Part shown: in pieces, positions 6,393 through 12,345 of the stretch
Layout of the letters: each line of letters begins with the position of its first letter
Numbering within the stretch: the stretch's first letter is position 1
Origin: Oscillospiraceae bacterium
GTDB taxonomy: Bacteria > Bacillota > Clostridia > Oscillospirales > Acutalibacteraceae
Reading direction: 5' to 3'
Assembly: GCA_009783605.1 (NCBI GenBank)
Contig: WRDE01000028.1
Coordinates: 1-12,345 of the forward strand
Length of the DNA: 12,345 bases
Translations under genes and position numbers: made by a program
Notes under the pieces: generated by a model
The model's database searches: none
What the model saw: the letters and a program-made list of their open reading frames with translations, nothing else
Told to the model about the DNA's origin: nothing

Positions 6393-7721
6393 TCACCGTT
6401 TTTCCGCCCATTTTTTCGTACCCTCATGCGCCTCATACCGGCATTCTTCTATTATCTCCGGCGTCAGCGCCCCCCGCTTACCCATCGCCGCGGCAATATC
6501 GTACCGGCAATGGGAGCAGGCGGTTTTTTTCCATATATACGGCAGCAATTTCACCGGGGCATATGTATTGGCGGCGATCAGCCGCACAACGCGTTTATAT
6601 GCCCAGAAAGCTCTATTTTGACGCAGCGCGCGCACCGCTTTCTCCAACACGGCCGCATCAGTCCGATTGAAATTGACGCAGAGCATCTCCGCCGCGACGG
6701 GATGCTCCGCCTCCTTTTCGGGGGACGCCAACAGCTCTTTCGCCAATACCCGTACCCGGTCATCCCGCAGCAACGCCAGTGTTTCCAGCGTCACCTCCCG
6801 CAGCGCCGGATGGCCGGTTTCCAAATATTCCAGCAACGGCGCAATATCCAACGGGAAAGGGGTGATCCGGAAAGCCCAGAGCAGTTTCGCTTTTACATCG
6901 GCGTCCGGCTCGGCCAGAGCTTCCAGCGCCAGTCGCCCCAGTTCCTCCGCCGTGCCGTTGCGGGCCAGCCGTATCGCCAAAGCGCGGCTGTCAAACCCCG
7001 GCTGGCGGCTGGCGATCACCGTCTCCTCCACCGAAGGCGGCGGCATGAGCTGTACCGGTTCGGCGGTAAGGGTAGTGAGAAGCTGTCCGAAAATGGCGAT
7101 CTCCGGCCGGTCCTGATGCCGGAGAAAAAAATTATCCAGCCATCGCCGCCCAAACTGGGAAACGGCCTGTGTCATAAACCAATTGAAGCAGAGCGGCTCC
7201 GGATTATACCGCCGCATCAGACCGCCGATATCGGCCGCCATTTGTTGAAACTCCTTTTTCCCGCCGAGCCGGAGCAGCCAGACACAGAGACATTCCAGCT
7301 GATCCCACCGGCGGTAAAAATTCAACGTCTTTTTCGGGCGGTTCAATGCCGCAAGCAGCCGGTCATACCCGTCCCATAATACGCCTGTTGCCTTTTGGCG
7401 CAGCTCTTGTTTCTGGTTTTCATCGTCGGCAAAATAACAGAGCAGACCGGTCAGCTGTTCAAACAGACCCCAGGAAATATCCGGACATAAAAATTCTTTC
7501 TGAATCTCAGCTAAAAAATCATCCGGATAGGCAAATACCCCGATAGCGGAATAGAGATACCCCGACCGCTCCTCCTCCACCTGGCACTCTATTCGCGTAT
7601 CCCGCAAACAGGTTTTCAATACCGCCGGCCGGTAAATTTCCCTGTCCGGCGCCGTCCGCAGCGTGATAATGGCGCTGCCACGCCCCTGTTTCAGCGCTTT
7701 TTCAAAGGTTGCCGTTGTCAT
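6393..7721 (-). CDS. HEAT-repeat-like protein of unknown function
   Basis: The 442-residue, probably cytosolic product is largely helical. The N-terminal part (about 1-90) looks like a separate domain: QGRGSAIITL, then D/R-rich segments and Cys38, Cys46. The section ~240-335 carries degenerate HEAT-type helical pairs with Asp/Ala/Leu spacing, for example LARNGTAEELGRLALEALAE. Near the C-terminus is CSHC (402-405), with C427 downstream, which could bind metal or be fortuitous. I recall similar proteins annotated only as HEAT-repeat proteins in Clostridia; no function can be given. The start at 7721 is preceded by GGGGGGAAG about 10 bases upstream. It is the first gene of the operon with tsaD, four bases separating its stop from the tsaD start. 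Confidence 0.8.
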   Translation of the reverse strand: MTTATFEKALKQGRGSAIITLRTAPDREIYRPAVLKTCLRDTRIECQVEEERSGYLYSAIGVFAYPDDFLAEIQKEFLCPDISWGLFEQLTGLLCYFADDENQKQELRQKATGVLWDGYDRLLAALNRPKKTLNFYRRWDQLECLCVWLLRLGGKKEFQQMAADIGGLMRRYNPEPLCFNWFMTQAVSQFGRRWLDNFFLRHQDRPEIAIFGQLLTTLTAEPVQLMPPPSVEETVIASRQPGFDSRALAIRLARNGTAEELGRLALEALAEPDADVKAKLLWAFRITPFPLDIAPLLEYLETGHPALREVTLETLALLRDDRVRVLAKELLASPEKEAEHPVAAEMLCVNFNRTDAAVLEKAVRALRQNRAFWAYKRVVRLIAANTYAPVKLLPYIWKKTACSHCRYDIAAAMGKRGALTPEIIEECRYEAHEGTKKWAEKR

Positions 7722-7761
7722 ATGTCATTCTTCCCCCCTGTATTTTATTTCTCCTGCTGCT

Positions 7762-7790
7762 ATTTTACAAAATTTTATCCTATATTTCAA
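7762..7790 (-). promoter_or_regulatory. Promoter of the HEAT-tsaD-GIY operon
   Basis: On the minus strand TTGAAA (7790-7785) and TAAAAT (7767-7762) are each one base from consensus and are separated by 17 bases. The predicted start is near 7755, giving a leader of ~34 bases to the ATG at 7721. The -35 box lies inside the inverted repeat 7778-7811. Confidence 0.7.
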
Positions 7791-7811
7791 TTAAAATATT
7801 GAAATATAGGA
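7778..7811. promoter_or_regulatory. 14-bp-arm inverted repeat, candidate operator
   Basis: TCCTATATTTCAAT (7778-7791) is exactly complementary to ATTGAAATATAGGA (7798-7811), with a six-base spacer TAAAAT. The arm proximal to the operon contains the -35 box of the minus-strand promoter. The placement suits a repressor operator. The arms lack the GC-rich core and following T-run of an intrinsic terminator. Confidence 0.6.
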
Positions 7812-7898
7812 ATTTAATTTGTTTGATCTGATTCCACGCCCCGACACCCCGGCCCTTTAGACGGGCGAACTTCATTAAATCATTTGCACTCAATTTCC

Positions 7899-7926
7899 AA
7901 CTCCTCATTCCTAACTCCTAACTCTC
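7899..7926 (-). repeat. GAGTTAG heptamer repeat spanning the response regulator stop
   Basis: Read on the minus strand the tract is GAGTTAG (7924-7918), GAGTTAG (7917-7911), GAATGAG (7910-7904), GAGTT (7903-7899). The first unit supplies the last residues and the TAG stop (7920-7918) of the response regulator. The arrangement matches the copy at 4882-4893. Confidence 0.7.
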
Positions 7927-8613
7927 AAATTTATACCCCACTCCGCGTATCGTCTTGATATATTCTCCCCGCCCGCCAAGCTTGCTGCGGAGTTTTTTAA
8001 TATGCGTATCCACCGTCCGGGCGTCGCCGAAATAGTCGTACCGCCAAACAGTGTCTAAGATCCGGTCCCGGGAGAGCGCCATGCCGCTGTTGAGCATGAG
8101 ATAGCTCAGCAGCTCGAATTCGGTATAGGTCAATTCCACCGGTACCCCGTCCACCCGCACCTCCCGGGATTCGGGATTGACCGACAGGCCGGCGAACTGC
8201 CGGGGCTGGCCGGCTGACCCGCCGGCCGGATCCTGCCGGCGGCGAAACACCGCTTCCACCCGGGCGAGCAGAATTTTCAGCGAAAAAGGCTTGCCGATAT
8301 ATTCGTCGGCTCCCAATGAAAATCCGGCGAGCTCGTCTTCTTCTTCGGTTTTGGCGGTCAGCATGATAACCGGTACATCCGACATCTCCCGCAGTTTTTT
8401 ACAAACAGTGTACCCGTCCATCTTCGGCATCATCACGTCCAAAAGCACAAGATCCGGCCGCTGCTCGGCGAAAACAGCCAGCGCTTGCTCGCCATCTCCG
8501 GCTTCCGCCATATCGTACCCTTTGATCGACAGATAATCCACAATGACCCGCCGCATCCGCAGCTCGTCGTCCACCACCAATATTTTTTTCGTTGCATTTT
8601 TATCGTTTGCCAT
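7918..8613 (-). CDS. OmpR/PhoB-family response regulator (orphan)
   Basis: This is a two-domain transcription factor. A receiver domain (residues ~9-126 of 231) has the acidic pair D15/D16, phosphoacceptor D59 in LLDVMMPKMDG, T86 and K108 in IGKPF. A Gly/Pro/Gln linker follows, then a winged-helix DNA-binding domain (~140-230) with LTYTEFELL, the recognition region RTVDTHIKKLRSKL (199-212) and TIRGVGYKFE. All residues for phosphorylation are present, so it should be activated by a histidine kinase, but none is adjacent on either side. The start is uncertain. The frame opens at ATG 8634 (no ribosome binding site); a further ATG at 8625 directly abuts GGAGG; ATG 8613 has GGAGG 12 bases and GGAG 2 bases upstream. 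I use 8613, since the receiver domain begins a few residues later. A dyad of TTAACC half-sites lies just upstream and may serve autoregulation. Confidence 0.92.
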   Translation of the reverse strand: MANDKNATKKILVVDDELRMRRVIVDYLSIKGYDMAEAGDGEQALAVFAEQRPDLVLLDVMMPKMDGYTVCKKLREMSDVPVIMLTAKTEEEDELAGFSLGADEYIGKPFSLKILLARVEAVFRRRQDPAGGSAGQPRQFAGLSVNPESREVRVDGVPVELTYTEFELLSYLMLNSGMALSRDRILDTVWRYDYFGDARTVDTHIKKLRSKLGGRGEYIKTIRGVGYKFES

Positions 8614-8637
8614 TGCTCCGCACATCCTCCGCATAAC

Positions 8638-8664
8638 ATTTGGTTATACTTAACCATATTAACC
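8638..8664. promoter_or_regulatory. Three TTAACC/GGTTA half-sites upstream of the response regulator
   Basis: TGGTTA (8641-8646) and TAACCA (8651-8656) form a perfect dyad with spacer TACT. A second direct TTAACC occurs at 8659-8664, nine bases from the first at 8650-8655. The cluster sits between the divergent response regulator (start 8613) and permease (start 8761). OmpR-family regulators commonly bind short direct repeats, so an autoregulatory site is plausible. This is inference. Confidence 0.4.
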
Positions 8665-8760
8665 GCTATTTGTGACGCTGTTGTGAAGATTCGCGAAAAT
8701 TTTTGAAAAAGCTGGTAATATGACCGTCCGGCATGATATACTTTACAGGAGGTTTCTCAT

Positions 8761-9861
8761 ATGGATCCGCAGTTCAACCGTTTGTTTGATCCCGAACAAG
8801 CGCTCCGCCGCGGCAAGTTTCTGATAAATTTTATCTATCTGACCCTCATCCTGGCCACCGTTATCCTGGCGGGTACGCTGCTATTCAGATTGATGCTGCC
8901 TTTTCTATTCGCCTTTGCCGTGGCGGCGGCACTGCAGCGCCCGCTGCGATGGTTAGGCGCCAGCACCCTGGCCAGACGTAAAGTTTTTTCGGTACTGCTG
9001 GTGGTATTGCTGGTCTTGCTGATCGCCGGATTGGTGGCCGTCAGCATCTGGCAGATTATCGCCGGTATCACCAATTTTGTCAGCGACCAGAACAACATCA
9101 AAATGATCACCAACACCGTCGCTTCGGCTACCGAAAGCATCAACGCCGCGTTAGACAATCTCAAAAACAACGTTTCGCAGGAAGTGCTGGACTTCTTAAA
9201 AAACAGCATCGACGATGCCCGGCAAGGTATCACTTCGCTGCTGACCGGTACGGTTACCGCCGTCACCAATGCCGCCGCCCGGCTGCCGTCGCTGTTAGTC
9301 TCCTTCCTCTTTTGGGTGATCGCCTCAATCTTTCTCACCATAGATTACGAAAAGGTTACCGCCTTTTTGTTCCGCCAGATCCCGGAACGGCACCGGCAAT
9401 TGTCGCAGGATATCCGCAGCTTGTTTTCCGGTACCTTGATGAAGTTGATACGTACCTATATGCTGTTGATGGGCATCACTTTCGTTGAGCTGCTGATCAC
9501 CTTTCTAATCCTCGGCATCCCTCACGCGCTGTTATTCGCCGCATTGACAGCGCTGGTTGATATCCTGCCTGTTCTCGGTACCGGTACAATCCTCATTCCC
9601 TGGTCAGTTATCGCCGTCATTACCGGCGATATGACCGTCGGGATAGGGCTGGCGGTTGGCTATGTGTTGATCACGGTCATCCGGAACTATCTGGAACCGA
9701 AATTGGTCAGCCAGCAAATCGGGCTCAATCCGTTGGTAACCTTATTCTTCATGTATCTCGGGTTGAAATTAGCCGGTCTGCCGGGTATGCTGCTGCTTCC
9801 GGTAGTGGCGATGATATTTACACAATTGCAGGAAAAAGGAAAAGTGAAACTCTGGAGATAA
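8761..9861 (+). CDS. AI-2E family transporter (YtvI-like)
   Basis: The 366-residue polytopic membrane protein belongs to the AI-2E/PerM superfamily. It has the typical two N-terminal spans (about 22-55), a third (~75-100), an amphipathic non-membrane section (~105-172), and C-terminal spans at ~173-193, 233-255, 258-285, 290-308 and 322-353. Conserved family features are ALVDILPVLGTG (264-275), EPKLVSQQIGLNPLV (312-326) and a Pro-rich LAGLPGM segment. The PVLGTGTILIPW form resembles the sporulation-associated YtvI subgroup of Firmicutes; the transported substrate is unknown. ATG 8761 follows AGGAGG (8747-8752) by eight bases. TGATATACT (8734-8742) could be an extended -10 element, although it would place the start within the ribosome binding site, so another promoter may be used. 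mnmE follows after 23 bases. Confidence 0.88.
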   Translation: MDPQFNRLFDPEQALRRGKFLINFIYLTLILATVILAGTLLFRLMLPFLFAFAVAAALQRPLRWLGASTLARRKVFSVLLVVLLVLLIAGLVAVSIWQIIAGITNFVSDQNNIKMITNTVASATESINAALDNLKNNVSQEVLDFLKNSIDDARQGITSLLTGTVTAVTNAAARLPSLLVSFLFWVIASIFLTIDYEKVTAFLFRQIPERHRQLSQDIRSLFSGTLMKLIRTYMLLMGITFVELLITFLILGIPHALLFAALTALVDILPVLGTGTILIPWSVIAVITGDMTVGIGLAVGYVLITVIRNYLEPKLVSQQIGLNPLVTLFFMYLGLKLAGLPGMLLLPVVAMIFTQLQEKGKVKLWR

Positions 9862-9884
9862 TAGGTAAAAAAAAGGAGCCGAAG

Positions 9885-11261
9885 ATGACCACCATTGCCG
9901 CTATTGCCACTGCCGCCGGACAGGCCGGAATCGGCGTGATCCGTATATCCGGACCGCAGGCGATTGCTGTCGCCGGACGTATCTTCCGTCTGATCCGCTG
10001 CGCCGATCCATCGGCGAATAAGCTGGAACAATTACCCGGTTATCAGGCGGCATACGGCCGTGTATATGACAGCGACGGAGAATTTGACAGCGCGGTGGCG
10101 GTGGTTTTCCGCGGACCCCATTCCTTCACCGGCGAGGATGTCGTTGAGATCAGCTGCCACGGCGGGCGGTACCTGCTCAACCGCTGTCTCGCGGCGGCAG
10201 TCGCCGCCGGCGCGGTGCCGGCGGAAGCCGGTGAATTTACCAAACGCGCCTTTCTGGGCGGAAAGTTGGATCTGGCGGAGGCCGAAGCGGTAATGGATCT
10301 GATCTCCGCCGAAAACCGGTTGGTATCGCGGCAGGCGCTGACCGTCTTAGACGGCGTTGTCAGCTCCCGTCTGAACGGCTGTAAGGAATGGCTGTTAGAG
10401 ATCGCAGCCGCCTATGCCGCTTTTGTGGATTACTCCGACGAAGACGTTCCGGAGCCAGAAAATGGTCCAATTCGGTTGCTTTTGCAACGTACTCTGTTGG
10501 AAATCGTCGCATTGACCACCACTTTTCAATCCAATCTGCTATTCCGGCAGGGGATCGATACTGCCATCATCGGCTCGCCGAATGTGGGGAAATCGACGCT
10601 GATGAATCTGTTGTCTGGTTTCCCCCGCAGCATCGTCACCGACCGCCCCGGCACCACCCGGGACGTGGTGGAGCAGACGGTGTTGGTGGGCGACCTGCTG
10701 CTGCGGCTCGCGGATACCGCCGGCATCCGTGATACCGCCGACGAGGTGGAACATATCGGCGTATCGCTGGCCCGGGAACGAATGCAGTCGGCGGCGTTGG
10801 TGCTGGCAGTTTTTGATGGTTCCCGGCCGGCGGATGACAATGATTTGAAACTGATAGACGAATTGGCTGATTGCCCGGCGGTGGCGGTGGTGAACAAAAC
10901 CGACCGTCCGCTGGAATTTTCTCTCTCATTGTTGCCGGACCGGCTGCCATATGTCTTGTTCTCAGCCAAAACCGGCGAGGGCATGGACGCATTGAGCGAC
11001 GCGATTTGTTGCATTTGCAACATAAGCCTGCCGTCAGCAGAGAATATCCCGGCGCTTATCACCCAACGGCAGTATGCCGCCGCGCTGCGGTGTCAAACCG
11101 CTTTAGAGGACGCGCTGTCTGCTCTCGACAGCGGACTGGCGTTGGACGCGGTGATGACCGCCTGTGACGAGGCGATGGCGGCAATTTTGGAGCTGACCGG
11201 CGAGCGGGTTACCGAAGCGGTGGTGGATGAGGTGTTTGCGCGGTTTTGCGTGGGCAAATGA
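9885..11261 (+). CDS. mnmE: tRNA uridine-5-carboxymethylaminomethyl GTPase MnmE
   Basis: MnmE, with MnmG, modifies U34 at the wobble position of tRNAs reading NNA/NNG codons, using GTP hydrolysis, potassium and folate. The 458-residue length is normal. The N-terminal folate-binding domain shows TIAAIATAAGQAGIGVIRISG-type sequence and HSFTGEDVVEISCHGG (79-94). The inserted G domain has G1 GSPNVGKS (230-237), G2 PGTTRD (255-260), G3 DTAG (277-280), G4 NKTD (337-340) and G5 SAK (360-362). The C-terminal helical domain ends in the required CVGK (455-458), with Cys455. No key residue is missing. ATG 9885 lies six bases after AAGGAG (9873-9878). It is the second gene of a likely operon after the permease; obg follows 143 bases later. 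Confidence 0.98.
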   Translation: MTTIAAIATAAGQAGIGVIRISGPQAIAVAGRIFRLIRCADPSANKLEQLPGYQAAYGRVYDSDGEFDSAVAVVFRGPHSFTGEDVVEISCHGGRYLLNRCLAAAVAAGAVPAEAGEFTKRAFLGGKLDLAEAEAVMDLISAENRLVSRQALTVLDGVVSSRLNGCKEWLLEIAAAYAAFVDYSDEDVPEPENGPIRLLLQRTLLEIVALTTTFQSNLLFRQGIDTAIIGSPNVGKSTLMNLLSGFPRSIVTDRPGTTRDVVEQTVLVGDLLLRLADTAGIRDTADEVEHIGVSLARERMQSAALVLAVFDGSRPADDNDLKLIDELADCPAVAVVNKTDRPLEFSLSLLPDRLPYVLFSAKTGEGMDALSDAICCICNISLPSAENIPALITQRQYAAALRCQTALEDALSALDSGLALDAVMTACDEAMAAILELTGERVTEAVVDEVFARFCVGK

Positions 11262-11297
11262 GGGAGGCACATCAAATCAAATAGGTGCTGAAGCGTG

Positions 11298-11309
11298 CCC
11301 CCCCCCCCC
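11298..11309. repeat. C12 homopolymer tract
   Basis: Twelve consecutive C residues lie in the mnmE-obg gap, 36 bases after the mnmE stop and about 95 bases before the obg start. No other run of this length appears in the window. Such tracts are prone to slippage during replication and to sequencing error, so the exact length may be unreliable. Confidence 0.85.
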
Positions 11310-11310
11310 A

Positions 11311-11331
11311 GAAGAACGCTGCGCGTTCTTC
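11311..11331. repeat. 9-bp-stem hairpin in the mnmE-obg gap
   Basis: GAAGAACGC (11311-11319) and GCGTTCTTC (11323-11331) pair perfectly around a TGC loop, directly after the C12 tract. No T-run follows at once (the next bases are CCAACAAGGG), so it is a poor intrinsic terminator. It may be a remnant of a dispersed palindromic repeat or a processing/attenuation structure. Confidence 0.6.
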
Positions 11332-11404
11332 CCAACAAGGGTATTTTATCGTTTTATTAATTCCTTCATAATGAAGATCAAAGAAGAAATGGAGCAACCC
11401 CATT

Positions 11405-12345
11405 ATGTTTATCGACAAAGCCACCATCCATATCCGGGCCGGGGCCGGCGGCGACGGCGCTGTTTCGTTTTACCGGGAAAAATATGTGGCGGCGGGCGGC
11501 CCGGACGGCGGTGACGGCGGCAAAGGCGGCAGCGTCGTCTTTATCCCGCAGGACGACGCCAATACCCTGTCGGATTACCGGTTCAAGCGCAAGTTCGCCG
11601 CCGAAAACGGCCAGAAGGGCGGTCCCAAGCGCTGTTCCGGCAAAGCCGGCGCCGATCTGGTGCTGCGGGTGCCGCGGGGGACGTTGGTCTACGACAACAA
11701 AACCGGCCGGCTGCTGGCCGATATCTCCGCCGATGGGCCGTTCACGGCGGCCAAAGGCGGCCGGGGCGGCTGGGGCAACGCCCATTTCGCCACCCCCACC
11801 CGTCAGGCGCCCCGGTTCGCCAAACCCGGTCTGCCGGGCGAGGACCGGGAACTGCGGTTAGAATTGAAGCTGCTGGCCGACGTGGGGCTGGTCGGGTTCC
11901 CCAATGTCGGCAAATCCACCCTGATCTCGGTGGTCAGCGAGGCCCGGCCGGGGATCGCCAACTATCATTTCACCACCCTCTCGCCGGTCCTCGGCGTGGT
12001 TCGGGTGGGGGCTCCCTCCTCTGGAGGAAGCTCTGCTTTTGTGATGGCGGATATCCCCGGGGTGATCGAGGGAGCCAGCGAGGGGGTTGGGCTGGGACAC
12101 GATTTTCTGCGGCATGTCGAACGCTGCCGGTTATTGGTTCACATTGTCGACGTATCCGGCAGCGAGGGGCGGGATCCGGTGGCCGATTTTGAGACCATCA
12201 ACCGGGAGCTGGAGCGGTTCAACCCGGAGCTGGCCGCCCGGCCGATGATTGTCGCCGCCAACAAATGCGATCTCAGCGACCAGGCGGCGGTCGACACCTT
12301 CGGCGACCATATCCGGGCGCTGGGCTACCCCTTTTTCCCGATGAT
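11405..12345 (+). CDS. obg: GTPase Obg (CgtA), 3'-truncated by window edge
   Basis: Obg is an essential GTPase that acts in large ribosomal subunit assembly and stress control. The visible 313 residues contain the glycine-rich Obg domain (1-~157; GAGGDGAVSFYREKYV, then GGPDGGDGGKGG) and the G domain with G1 GFPNVGKST (164-172), the TT of switch I in HFTTLSP (188-194), G3 DIPG (216-219), the conserved IEGASEGVGLGHDFLRHVERC-type stretch (221-241) and G4 NKCD (286-289). Families usually run to ~340-430 residues, so the G5 motif and C-terminal domain lie beyond the window. ATG 11405 has GGAG (11391-11394) ten bases upstream. Compared with the E. coli protein as I remember it, about five extra residues occur at ~203-210 (APSSGGSS), where codon use changes and the DNA is palindromic. 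Confidence 0.97.
   Translation, partial: MFIDKATIHIRAGAGGDGAVSFYREKYVAAGGPDGGDGGKGGSVVFIPQDDANTLSDYRFKRKFAAENGQKGGPKRCSGKAGADLVLRVPRGTLVYDNKTGRLLADISADGPFTAAKGGRGGWGNAHFATPTRQAPRFAKPGLPGEDRELRLELKLLADVGLVGFPNVGKSTLISVVSEARPGIANYHFTTLSPVLGVVRVGAPSSGGSSAFVMADIPGVIEGASEGVGLGHDFLRHVERCRLLVHIVDVSGSEGRDPVADFETINRELERFNPELAARPMIVAANKCDLSDQAAVDTFGDHIRALGYPFFPM
12011..12031. repeat. Small palindrome forming an in-frame insertion in obg
   Basis: CCTCC (12015-12019) pairs with GGAGG (12023-12027) around TCT. The stem continues outward with GCT (12011-12013) and AGC (12029-12031) after one C/A mismatch. It encodes the Ser/Gly-rich APSSGGSS stretch in the Obg G domain. Confidence 0.5.

Noticed and set aside
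5630..7379. Large plus-strand frames (5630-6670 and 6426-7379) opposite tsaD and the HEAT-like gene.
   Set aside because: TsaD is unmistakable on the minus strand, and both plus-strand translations are Arg/Pro/Gln-rich mirror products of its codon bias.
7850..7868. GCCC-TTTAGAC-GGGC hairpin considered as a terminator for the response regulator.
   Set aside because: The stem is only about four pairs and no T-run follows on the minus strand.
11227..11861. Frames 11227-11514, 11378-11785 (minus) and 11484-11861 over the start of obg.
   Set aside because: Obg, starting at 11405, explains the region in a continuous frame with all GTPase motifs.
1..12345. Search for tRNA/rRNA genes, CRISPR arrays, riboswitch leaders, transposases, toxin-antitoxin pairs or defence genes.
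   Set aside because: No cloverleaf, regular repeat-spacer pattern, transposase motif or known defence domain was recognised. The region reads as core chromosome.

Overview
The window reads as a chromosomal housekeeping segment of a Gram-positive, Firmicutes-type bacterium, most likely a Clostridia/Oscillospirales-like gut organism. This placement is an inference from strong AGGAGG-type ribosome binding sites, sigma-A-like promoters, a GTP-type PEP carboxykinase, a YtvI-like AI-2E family membrane protein and a short glycine-zipper protein. No marker gene fixes the taxon. Coding sequence is GC-rich with CCG/GGC/GCC codons, and the short intergenic gaps are AT-rich. No gap exceeds about 200 bases, and I see no tRNA, rRNA, CRISPR array or transposase gene.

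Layout from left to right. Bases 1-1752 (+) hold pckG, cut at its 5' end. Bases 1798-1946 form a 149-bp nested imperfect palindrome lying between two convergent genes. Bases 4498-1954 (-) are a two-gene membrane-protein operon (a DUF4153/DUF4173-like protein and a small unknown membrane protein) behind a near-consensus promoter. Bases 4701-4880 (+) encode a 59-residue membrane peptide, followed by a perfect 15-bp-stem terminator that is shared with the convergent operon to its right. Bases 7721-5017 (-) are a three-gene operon: a HEAT-repeat-like protein, tsaD, and a degenerate GIY-YIG-like protein. Its promoter has a -35 box inside a 14-bp-arm inverted repeat. Bases 8613-7918 (-) encode an OmpR-family response regulator with no histidine kinase beside it. 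Bases 8761 to the right edge (+) carry an AI-2E family permease, mnmE and obg, with obg cut at the right edge.

Two tRNA modification enzymes, TsaD (t6A at position 37) and MnmE (wobble U34), and a ribosome-assembly GTPase (Obg) share the window, so much of it serves translation. PckG serves central carbon metabolism. The membrane-protein operon, the HEAT-like protein and the response regulator have no assignable pathway.

I did not find a convincing new multi-gene system. The most interesting material is non-coding or at the edges of genes: the 149-bp palindromic element, the dyad over the tsaD operon promoter, a heptamer repeat lying at the stop codons of two unrelated genes, a C12 tract before obg, and a small in-frame palindromic insertion inside the Obg G domain. 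Several gene starts are revised from the longest possible reading frame using ribosome-binding-site and promoter evidence.
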